The position numbers and the translations under genes were made by a program. Below are positions 1 to 5,335 of a DNA stretch of 5,335 nt, one piece after another. The stretch is taken from positions 1 to 5,335 of the forward strand of contig JAPKEI010000205.1 of the NCBI GenBank assembly GCA_028872685.1. Reading direction: 5' to 3'. The DNA is from Verrucomicrobiota bacterium. GTDB taxonomy: Bacteria; Verrucomicrobiota; Verrucomicrobiia; Limisphaerales; UBA1100. Below the pieces are notes generated by a model. The model saw only the letters and a program-made list of their open reading frames with translations, had not been told where the DNA came from and searched no databases. The first letter of the stretch is position 1, and each line of letters opens with the position of its first letter.

Positions 1-608
1 CGTGGGAGGGCATCCCCGTTGGCGGCATGGGCGACTTTAGCGCGTTCAGTTTTTACCCCACCAAAAACCTCGGCGCACTGGGCGACGCCGGCCTGCTCAC
101 CACCAGCAACGACGCCCTCGCCGACCGCGCCCGCCTCCTGCGCGGTCACGGTGCAAAGCCCAAGTATCACCACGAAGCCATCGGCGGCAATTTCCGGCTC
201 GATGAACTCCAAGCCGCGCTGCTCCGTGTGAAGCAAACTCAGCTCGACGAATGGATCGCCCTACGCACCGGCAATGCCGCGCAATACCAATCGCTCCTCG
301 CCGGCACGCCCGGCCTCATCCTCCCCGCTGCCGCGCCCGGCCATTCGTGGAATCAATTCACCGTGCGTCTCCCCAACCGCGAGCGCCGCGACGCCCTAGC
401 CGCCCATCTGCGCGCCGCCGGAATCGGCAACGAAATTTATTATCCCGAACCTCTCCACCAACAACCCTGCTTCGCCCATCTCCCAACCGCCGCCTGCCCT
501 GTCGCCGAGCAACTCGCCGATCAAGTTCTCAGTCTCCCCGTCTTCCCAGAAATGACCGAAGCCCAAGTCGCCGAAGTCGTCCAATCCGTCAGCGCATTTT
601 GCGCTTAA
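1..608 (+). CDS. DegT/DnrJ/EryC1/StrS family PLP-dependent sugar aminotransferase, C-terminal half (5' truncated by window)
   Basis: The reading frame is open from base 3 to the TAA at 606-608, giving 201 visible residues. The family usually has about 370, so roughly the N-terminal half lies left of the window, and the ATG at 27 is internal. The PLP-binding lysine sits in FSFYPTKNLGALGD (Lys codon 63-65). It is followed by the family's GGNFRLDELQAALL block (about residues 61-75 of the fragment), then IYYPEPLH and the C-terminal LSLPVFPEMT. Known family members transfer an amino group, usually from glutamate, to a keto group at C3 or C4 of a nucleotide-linked sugar in the cytoplasm. The substrate cannot be told from this half. 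The intact Lys and C-terminal motifs argue for an active enzyme. It lies opposite to and converges with the polysaccharide operon, so it may be in a separate transcript of the same locus. Family assignment is firm; the exact sugar is unknown. Confidence 0.93.
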   Translation, partial: WEGIPVGGMGDFSAFSFYPTKNLGALGDAGLLTTSNDALADRARLLRGHGAKPKYHHEAIGGNFRLDELQAALLRVKQTQLDEWIALRTGNAAQYQSLLAGTPGLILPAAAPGHSWNQFTVRLPNRERRDALAAHLRAAGIGNEIYYPEPLHQQPCFAHLPTAACPVAEQLADQVLSLPVFPEMTEAQVAEVVQSVSAFCA

Positions 609-626
609 GCACGCCTCCGGCGCGGT

Positions 627-644
627 AAATTCGTTGGAATTTTT
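627..644. terminator. Weak hairpin between convergent genes, possible bidirectional terminator
   Basis: In the 44-base gap between the two converging stop codons, AAATTC (627-632) and GAATTT (637-642) form a perfect 6-bp inverted repeat around a GTTG loop, followed by two more T. An outer pair, GCGCTT (601-606) and AAGCGC (646-651), could enclose it. The inner stem is AT-rich and the T tract is short, so it is a poor intrinsic terminator by the usual criteria. It is listed because it fills the only intergenic gap, where termination from both sides would be expected. Confidence 0.25.
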
Positions 645-652
645 GAAGCGCT

Positions 653-2503
653 CTATTCGGACGAAGTCGGATTGTACTCCGGAAGCAACTCACACAGCCA
701 CGCACGCGCAGCGGCATCATCCAAATCACCGCCCCGTTGCAGAGCGGTTTCCAGTGCTTGCCAATCCGTTGCGGTCAAGGCCGCGCCGGTGATGCGTTGG
801 ATTTTCGGATGATCGGTGTCGGTCAATTGTTCATCGGCCGTGTGAAGTTCTTCGTGCAGTTTTTCGCCCGGGCGAAGGCCTATGAATTCGATGGCGATGT
901 CCGTTCCCGGTTCACGACCGGTGAGTCGGATCATATCCTCCGCTAATTCCGCAATGCGCACGGGTTCGCCCATATCCAAAATAAACCGGTCGCCACCCGC
1001 GCCCATCGCCGCGCTGCGTAGCACTAAGCCGGCGGCTTCGGGAATGCTCATAAAAAACCGCGTCACTGCCGCATCGGTCACCGTCACCGGCCCGCCCAGT
1101 TCGATTTGTTTTTGGAAAATTGGAACCACGCTGCCGGATGAGCCGAGCACATTTCCAAACCGCACCGAAATAAACCGCGTGCCACCGGTCTCCAACGCGT
1201 GCCCTTGCAGCACCCGTTCAGCCAATGCCTTGGTGGCACCCATCACGCAGGAAGGCATCACGGCTTTGTCGGTGGAAATCAAAATAAACCGCCCCACGCC
1301 GTGTTTCGCCACCTCGGCAGCGAGTCGATGCGTGGCCAGCACGTTGTTGCGAATAGCCACCGCCGGTTGGCGTTCCATCAGCGACACGTGCTTGAAGGCA
1401 GCAGCGTGAAAAATCACATCAGGCGAATGGCGTTCCAACGCGGCGGCCATAGCGGGTGTGTCCTGCACGTCGATCAACTCAGGAATGGCTTTGATAGCGC
1501 TTCCGATTTCTGAGTAGATTTCAAATAACTGAAATTCCGAACGCTCCACCAAAACCAATTTGATCGGCCCAAGCTGGGCGAGTTGGCGGCACAACTCCGA
1601 GCCAATGCTGCCGCCCGCGCCGGTGACGAGCACGGTTTTGCCCTCCAAAAATTCCCGCACCGTTTCCGTGCCGAGATCCACCGACTCGCGCCCGAGCACA
1701 TCGGCAATCTCCACCGGCCGCAATGCCGTGACCATATCACCCACCGCCAGCTGGCTCATCGAGGGAACCGTCCGACAACGCAAACCCAATTCATCCAGCA
1801 ACGCCACAACTTCACGCACCCGCGCGCTCGGCGCGGATGGCATCGCGATAATTACTTCGTCCACCCCCAACACATTGCCCCCATTGCTTTCACGTAAATT
1901 TTCCGCCGCGCCCACCACCGGCACCCCATGAATTTGCGTACCGTGTTTGCGTTTAGCATCATCGAAAAAAACAACCGGTTGTAGTGTGGCTTTGGTTTGC
2001 AATTCCCGCGCCAGCGCCGCGCCCACTTCGCCCGCACCCACAATCGCCACGCGCATGCCCCCTTGCTGCACGCCACTGCTTCCTATCCCCTGCCGCACCA
2101 ACCGGAAGCCCAATCTACACGCCGCCAACCCAAGAAAACTCAAAATGCCATCGAGTACAATCACCCCACGTGACATTTCGCCCACCGCATCCACCGCGTA
2201 CCATTGGCCAAAAAGCCCGAGTGTCACTACGCCCAACGCCAAGCCAAGCCGTTTCAAATCCGGCAAACTAAAGAAGCTAAGCAAACTGGAAAATTGTCCG
2301 GCCACCGCGAGCGCCAGCAGTTTCGATGCCCACACCCACACCCAAATTTCGATGACGTGTCGTTGGTGATTCAGCGGTACAGCGAAATCAAACCGCAAAC
2401 CGTACGCAACCCAAGTAGCTGCTGACAGCACCGCGAGGTACAGCACTAGCAACACCGCAAACCGCTGGCCGCGTGACAAATTGAGCGGTTTCAATAGGGA
2501 CAT
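653..2503 (-). CDS. Membrane-anchored CapD/WbpM/PglF-type nucleotide-sugar 4,6-dehydratase (polysaccharide biosynthesis protein)
   Basis: This 616-residue protein has the length and layout of the long CapD/WbpM/PglF group. About four hydrophobic segments (near residues 15-36, 53-70, 84-105 and 112-129) anchor it in the inner membrane. A first Rossmann domain starts at VAIVGAGEVG (about 152-161). The catalytic SDR-type Rossmann domain follows, with the NAD(P) motif VTGAGGSIGSE (about 293-303), then STDK (410-413) and VMGATK (420-425). In this group Met replaces the usual SDR tyrosine, and here it is Met421, eight residues after Lys413. The C-terminal GLRPGEKLHEEL (about 542-553) is also typical. 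Known members convert UDP-GlcNAc to UDP-4-keto-6-deoxy-HexNAc, the entry to QuiNAc, FucNAc and bacillosamine-type sugars; the exact substrate here is inferred. The ATG at 2503-2501 overlaps the upstream TAA by one base (TAATG) and has a strong GGAGGG site before it. The order wbpL-like then wbpM-like matches the end of the Pseudomonas aeruginosa B-band O-antigen cluster. Confidence 0.94.
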   Translation of the reverse strand: MSLLKPLNLSRGQRFAVLLVLYLAVLSAATWVAYGLRFDFAVPLNHQRHVIEIWVWVWASKLLALAVAGQFSSLLSFFSLPDLKRLGLALGVVTLGLFGQWYAVDAVGEMSRGVIVLDGILSFLGLAACRLGFRLVRQGIGSSGVQQGGMRVAIVGAGEVGAALARELQTKATLQPVVFFDDAKRKHGTQIHGVPVVGAAENLRESNGGNVLGVDEVIIAMPSAPSARVREVVALLDELGLRCRTVPSMSQLAVGDMVTALRPVEIADVLGRESVDLGTETVREFLEGKTVLVTGAGGSIGSELCRQLAQLGPIKLVLVERSEFQLFEIYSEIGSAIKAIPELIDVQDTPAMAAALERHSPDVIFHAAAFKHVSLMERQPAVAIRNNVLATHRLAAEVAKHGVGRFILISTDKAVMPSCVMGATKALAERVLQGHALETGGTRFISVRFGNVLGSSGSVVPIFQKQIELGGPVTVTDAAVTRFFMSIPEAAGLVLRSAAMGAGGDRFILDMGEPVRIAELAEDMIRLTGREPGTDIAIEFIGLRPGEKLHEELHTADEQLTDTDHPKIQRITGAALTATDWQALETALQRGGDLDDAAARAWLCELLPEYNPTSSE

Positions 2504-3507
2504 TATTTTCTGCCCTCCGTGCGCTCATCTTGGCTTCGCCGGAAGACCGTTTCAGCGTAAGCAAAAAACCCGCCCCACACCAGCCCGGCCGCCAGCCACA
2601 AAAATTCTACCCGCCAACCCACTCTAATTTGCCAGCACGCCAACGCGATGACAACAAGTTGCAACACCCACACCCAGCTGGTGGTACGCGCGTGGCTCCA
2701 GCCCGCGCGCACGAGGCGTTGGTAAAAATGCTCGCGATGTGCGTGCGATAATTTTTCCCCACGACACAGGCGTCGAATAACTGTCAACGATCCTTCAAGG
2801 TAAAAATAAAACGGCAGCACTGCCAAGGTCTTGTACAATGCAGAATCAGTCATCGTCACCGCCATCCACATCAATAACACGCCGCACGAAAACCCCAATG
2901 GCACACTGCCCACGTCGCCCAAAAATATCCGCGGGCGCGGAAAGTTGAATGGCAAAAAACCTGCCATCGCGCCCGCCAGCACCAGCGCGATCAACAGCGG
3001 CGTGACATCGCCCCCCACACCAAAAAGCAACGCCGCGCCCAAGGGCAGTAGCACAAGCTGACCAGTCACAAGCCCGTTGATGCCGTCCATAAAATTTACA
3101 AAATTCATAAACGCGACCAGCGCAAACACCGAAAACAAAATCAACTCTACCGGCGCAGCGCGACCAGTGATGGCCAGCACCACGCCCACCGCCACCAGCG
3201 TTTGGATGCAAATCCGCACCGCCACCGGCACGCCGTGCCGATCGTCGCGCCACGAAACAAAACCGAGTAATGCCAATCCGCCCAGCCACGCTTGCGCGAG
3301 CAATCGATCCACCGGCCACACCCACGCTGCCACCGCGCCCGCCACTAACAGCACCGCCGCCAAGCCGCCACCGCGCAGCGTGGGCTCGGTGTGGCTGGAG
3401 CGGTAATTCGGCCGATCCCAGCATTTCCAACGCCGCAGTAGCGCGCTCACCGGATGACATAGCACCCAGCCCAAAGCCGCCGCGCCCAAGAAAAAAGCCA
3501 CCCACAT
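2503..3507 (-). CDS. WecA/WbpL-like undecaprenyl-phosphate sugar-1-phosphate transferase (MraY/WecA family, polytopic membrane protein)
   Basis: This 334-residue, very hydrophobic protein has about ten likely membrane segments. Family motifs appear in order: the cytoplasmic SSHTEPTLRGGG (about 37-48), paired aspartates Asp88-Asp89 in RDDRHG, the NxxNxxDGxxGL signature NFVNFMDGINGL (135-146, key Asp141), FLGDVGS (195-201, Asp198), and HREHFYQRL (257-265) matching the nucleotide-contacting H-x-H-x-x-Y-Q-like loop. Known members move HexNAc-1-phosphate from a UDP-sugar to undecaprenyl phosphate, the first step of lipid-linked glycan assembly. The HREHFYQ form suggests the WecA/WbpL branch rather than MraY. 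Start choice: the frame can be extended to a TTG at 3540, but the ATG at 3507-3505 is better. It overlaps the preceding TGA by one base (TGATG), has GGAGGG upstream at normal spacing, and begins directly with the first membrane helix. The exact sugar (GlcNAc, QuiNAc or FucNAc type) is not determinable; its dehydratase neighbour hints at a 6-deoxy-HexNAc. Confidence 0.92.
   Translation of the reverse strand: MWVAFFLGAAALGWVLCHPVSALLRRWKCWDRPNYRSSHTEPTLRGGGLAAVLLVAGAVAAWVWPVDRLLAQAWLGGLALLGFVSWRDDRHGVPVAVRICIQTLVAVGVVLAITGRAAPVELILFSVFALVAFMNFVNFMDGINGLVTGQLVLLPLGAALLFGVGGDVTPLLIALVLAGAMAGFLPFNFPRPRIFLGDVGSVPLGFSCGVLLMWMAVTMTDSALYKTLAVLPFYFYLEGSLTVIRRLCRGEKLSHAHREHFYQRLVRAGWSHARTTSWVWVLQLVVIALACWQIRVGWRVEFLWLAAGLVWGGFFAYAETVFRRSQDERTEGRK
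2510..2518 (-). promoter_or_regulatory. Ribosome binding site of the CapD-like gene
   Basis: GGAGGGCAG on the - strand ends six bases before the ATG at 2503. The Shine-Dalgarno core GGAGG lies inside the 3' end of the upstream transferase gene, so translation is likely coupled across the TAATG junction. The same nine bases stand at the same distance before the preceding gene of the operon. This site supports the ATG start. Confidence 0.75.
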
Positions 3508-4661
3508 CACGGCCTGCCCTCCACATAAAGATTCCACCAACGCGGATTCACCACCGAGTCGGCAAATTTTTCTTCCACGCGCTTGTGCAAACCCTCCGCC
3601 AAGCGTCCGCGCAAATCATCATCCTGCAGCACCGTTTGAATCGCCTCCGCCAAAGCCCTTGCATCACGCGGCGCGCAGAGCACGCCCGACTCGCCATCCA
3701 CCACCACTTCACGGCAGCCGGGCACATCCGTGGCCACTACAGCCCGCCGCGCCAAACCCGCCTCCAACAACACCCGCGGCAAGCCTTCGCGATAGGTCGG
3801 CAACACCAACAAATGACTCGCCGCGATTTGTTCGAGCACATCATCCCGTCGCCCGAGCCATTTGCAGCCCTCCGCATTTCCAAATGTCTCCGCCTCGGTG
3901 CGTGTAAAACTTTTCGGATTCCCCGCATCCACATCGCCGCACAACGCCAGCTCCACTGCCATCCCTCGCGCGCGTAATGCCGCGTGCGCTTCCATGAGTT
4001 CCGCCACGCCTTTATCTTTCAATAAACGGCCCACAAAAATCATCCGCCACGGCGGGCCATTGGAATCGGGCGAAGTTTTCGCAAGCGCGGTGTCGATGCT
4101 GCCGGGTAAACACGCGAGTTGGTTTTCCGCAAGAACCGCGTGATCACGCCACCAATTGAGGTCATCGTGATTTTGAAAAACTGTCGTCGCATCCGGAGCA
4201 CGGAAAGCCCGGCGCAAGCACCAATCCACCCCGCCGCGCAGCAACCTCAATTTCATCGAGAGCGCCTCGTCAGAATACAAACTGCCCATCCCAATCACGT
4301 GATTCACTACGCGCGGCCGCTCGCGCACTCCACGCATTGCCAGCCAACCGAACAAAACGCACCGAAGGGAAATACAATGCAGCACATCCGCGCGAAACGC
4401 CTGCACCCCTTCGCGCACGGCCTTCGCAGCGGCCAGTGTTTCGCTGGCGGAAATTTTGTCGCGCGATAGCTTCATCGGAAACACGACCAGGCCCGCCGCT
4501 TCCAAATCTGCCACCGCATCGCCGGGCGGACAAATCACGCCCACCGTCGCGCCCTGTGCCACCAACCATTTGGCCAAAGATAGGCGATGGGCCCGAAAGG
4601 CCCAATCTGCTGCCGACACAAATAAAATGCGCGGATTTAGTTTTCGTGTTCCCTCAGCCAC
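3507..4661 (-). CDS. GT4-type glycosyltransferase (GT-B fold)
   Basis: This 384-residue protein has the usual length of the family. The N-terminal domain begins with RILFVSAADWAF (about 11-22) and contains the HVIGMGSLYS loop (about 121-130), the counterpart of the ITGLG loop in O-antigen GT4 enzymes. The C-terminal nucleotide-binding domain has IFVGRLLKDKGV (about 208-219) and LPTYREGLPRVLLEAG (287-302), where Glu292 and Glu300 form the E-x7-E motif. PGCREVVVDGESGVL (about 314-328) follows. Known members use UDP- or GDP-activated sugars with retention of configuration. Here it probably adds a sugar to the lipid-linked product made by the next gene; donor and acceptor are unknown. There is no signal peptide, so it is likely cytoplasmic or peripheral to the membrane. 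The start given is GTG at 4661, which overlaps the upstream amidotransferase gene by 25 bases. A GGAG lies only two bases before it, which is unusually close, so the true start is less certain than the others. Little else in frame is available before the conserved strand. Confidence 0.9.
   Translation of the reverse strand: MAEGTRKLNPRILFVSAADWAFRAHRLSLAKWLVAQGATVGVICPPGDAVADLEAAGLVVFPMKLSRDKISASETLAAAKAVREGVQAFRADVLHCISLRCVLFGWLAMRGVRERPRVVNHVIGMGSLYSDEALSMKLRLLRGGVDWCLRRAFRAPDATTVFQNHDDLNWWRDHAVLAENQLACLPGSIDTALAKTSPDSNGPPWRMIFVGRLLKDKGVAELMEAHAALRARGMAVELALCGDVDAGNPKSFTRTEAETFGNAEGCKWLGRRDDVLEQIAASHLLVLPTYREGLPRVLLEAGLARRAVVATDVPGCREVVVDGESGVLCAPRDARALAEAIQTVLQDDDLRGRLAEGLHKRVEEKFADSVVNPRWWNLYVEGRP
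3514..3522 (-). promoter_or_regulatory. Ribosome binding site of the WbpL-like transferase; decides its start
   Basis: GGAGGGCAG on the - strand lies six bases before the ATG at 3507-3505, within the last codons of the GT4 gene. Together with the TGATG overlap it favours this ATG over the TTG at 3540, for which I see no comparable junction. Confidence 0.75.
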
Positions 4662-5335
4662 AACTCCAGCACTAGCAGCGTGTATTTCAACATCGGCATA
4701 TTGCGGTCACCCGCCAAGCGATCGGCGAGCAAGTCCTGCAAAAACCGGCGGCTCACAAACTGCTCCGAGCGCGCCCCCGGCGCAAGCGAATCGTGCAGCA
4801 ACTCCCGCCAATCCTTCGCCAGCCAACGCGCCACCGGCACCTCAAACCCGCGCTTGGGGGCGGCCATTACGGCAGCCGGCAATTCGTCCGCATACGCATT
4901 GCGCAAAAAAGATTTGGTTTGTCCGCCGCGCAATAATTCCGCATCTGAAATACCTGCAGCGAATGCGGCCAACTCCTGATCCAGCAACGGTGAACGCGCC
5001 TCCAGCGAATGTGCCATCGTCGCCATATCCATTTTCACCAGTAAATCGCTAAGCAAATTGATGCGACAATCGAGGTGCATTTGCTGCCGTAACGGCGAGA
5101 GTCCCGGATCCATTTGGGCCGCCACCCATTCCTCCGTGGACCGCATCGCGCCGCCTCGCCAATGGCGTTGCTTGTCCGTTTCCAAAAGTAAATCATTTGA
5201 CCATTCCAAATAACGCCGACCCGCAGCTGAACCCGCACCGCGCGCGAAGCGTCGTAAAAACCCCATGCGCGAACGCCGTCCGCCCGCGGGAAGTGCCGCC
5301 ACAGCCTTCCACAAAAAACGCGGCACACATCCCAC
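4637..5335 (-). CDS. asnB: Asparagine synthase (glutamine-hydrolysing)-type amidotransferase, C-terminal part (5' truncated by window)
   Basis: The visible 232 residues are the end of the synthetase domain of AsnB-type proteins, which are usually about 600-650 residues long. The N-terminal glutaminase domain and the ATP-pyrophosphatase loop lie to the right of the window. The GTG at the edge is therefore an internal codon, not a start. Clear signatures are LLSDLLVKMDMATMAHSLEA then RSPLLDQ (about 94-120), corresponding to the family's D-LLVK-D--SMA-S-E-R-PFLD stretch, followed by TKSFLRNAYADELP (about 140-153) and PKRGFEVPVARWL (about 160-172). The family activates a carboxylate with ATP and amidates it with ammonia from glutamine. 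In polysaccharide loci such proteins can amidate sugars or other acids (as proposed for WbpS of P. aeruginosa), so the asnB name denotes family, not proven asparagine synthesis. It ends with TAA at 4639-4637, inside the start region of the GT4 gene, and heads the visible operon. Confidence 0.9.
   Translation of the reverse strand: MGCVPRFLWKAVAALPAGGRRSRMGFLRRFARGAGSAAGRRYLEWSNDLLLETDKQRHWRGGAMRSTEEWVAAQMDPGLSPLRQQMHLDCRINLLSDLLVKMDMATMAHSLEARSPLLDQELAAFAAGISDAELLRGGQTKSFLRNAYADELPAAVMAAPKRGFEVPVARWLAKDWRELLHDSLAPGARSEQFVSRRFLQDLLADRLAGDRNMPMLKYTLLVLELWLREHEN

Noticed and set aside
882..1409. Open frame of 175 codons on the + strand opposite the dehydratase
   Set aside because: Antisense to the conserved catalytic domain and without any domain-like pattern.
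1965..1978. Run of seven A (seven T in the - strand mRNA) in the dehydratase gene, a possible slippage or frameshift site
   Set aside because: The main frame continues intact through VVFFDDAK into conserved domains, and the alternative frame holds no recognisable product.
2846..3526. Open frame of 226 codons on the - strand, in another frame of the WbpL-like gene
   Set aside because: Gly/Arg/Ala-rich shadow of the real frame, which carries all the family motifs.
3508..3540. Extension of the WbpL-like transferase to a TTG start, adding 11 residues
   Set aside because: The ATG at 3507 has a strong SD and a 1-base TGATG overlap with the preceding stop; the extra residues are polar and precede the first membrane helix without family resemblance.
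3270..3977. Long open frame on the + strand (235 codons) across two - strand genes
   Set aside because: It is rich in Pro, Arg, Ala and His, shows no domain, and lies antisense to two genes with clear motifs; such frames are common in GC-rich DNA.
4456..5052. Open frame of 198 codons on the + strand opposite the GT4 and AsnB-like genes
   Set aside because: Low-complexity Pro/Ala/Ser-rich translation with no recognisable motif, antisense to conserved coding sequence.
5333..5335. GTG at the right edge as a start codon for the AsnB-like gene
   Set aside because: The protein would lack the glutaminase and ATP-binding parts; the frame simply runs off the window.
1..5335. CRISPR array, tRNA or rRNA genes, insertion sequences or long repeats
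   Set aside because: No regularly spaced repeats, no tRNA-like cloverleaf, no transposase and no terminal inverted repeats were seen; nearly all bases are accounted for by five coding regions.

Overview
The window is a gene-dense piece of a surface-polysaccharide (O-antigen, capsule or exopolysaccharide type) biosynthesis locus. It holds five genes, two of them cut by the window edges. Only one gap, of 44 bases, separates genes. No RNA gene, mobile element, CRISPR array or long repeat was found. The DNA is GC-rich and every gene reads as an intact bacterial protein. A wbpL-wbpM-like gene pair suggests a bacterium making lipid-linked glycans, probably Gram-negative. The flavour recalls Verrucomicrobiota/PVC-type genomes, but that is an impression and the sequence alone does not settle the phylum.

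Layout. On the + strand, bases 1-608 are the C-terminal half of a PLP-dependent sugar aminotransferase of the DegT/DnrJ/EryC1/StrS family. It converges, across 609-652, with a four-gene run on the - strand. In transcription order (right to left) these are: the C-terminal part of an asparagine-synthase-type amidotransferase (4637-5335, cut at the window edge); a GT4 glycosyltransferase (3507-4661); a WecA/WbpL-like polyprenyl-phosphate sugar-1-phosphate transferase (start corrected to 3507; 2503-3507); and a long membrane-anchored CapD/WbpM/PglF-type nucleotide-sugar 4,6-dehydratase (653-2503). Neighbouring genes overlap by about 25, 1 and 1 bases, so this is very probably one translationally coupled operon whose promoter lies to the right of the window.

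How the genes fit together (inference from family roles). The CapD-like enzyme makes a UDP-4-keto-6-deoxy-HexNAc. This may be processed further, possibly by an aminotransferase such as the one on the + strand. The WbpL-like enzyme loads the first sugar phosphate on undecaprenyl phosphate at the inner membrane. The GT4 enzyme adds a sugar on the cytoplasmic side. The AsnB-like protein may amidate a uronic acid or another glycan component rather than make free asparagine. I see no sign of a new kind of system. The most notable details are the identical ribosome-binding-site block at two stop/start overlaps and the slightly off-consensus dehydratase active-site loop.
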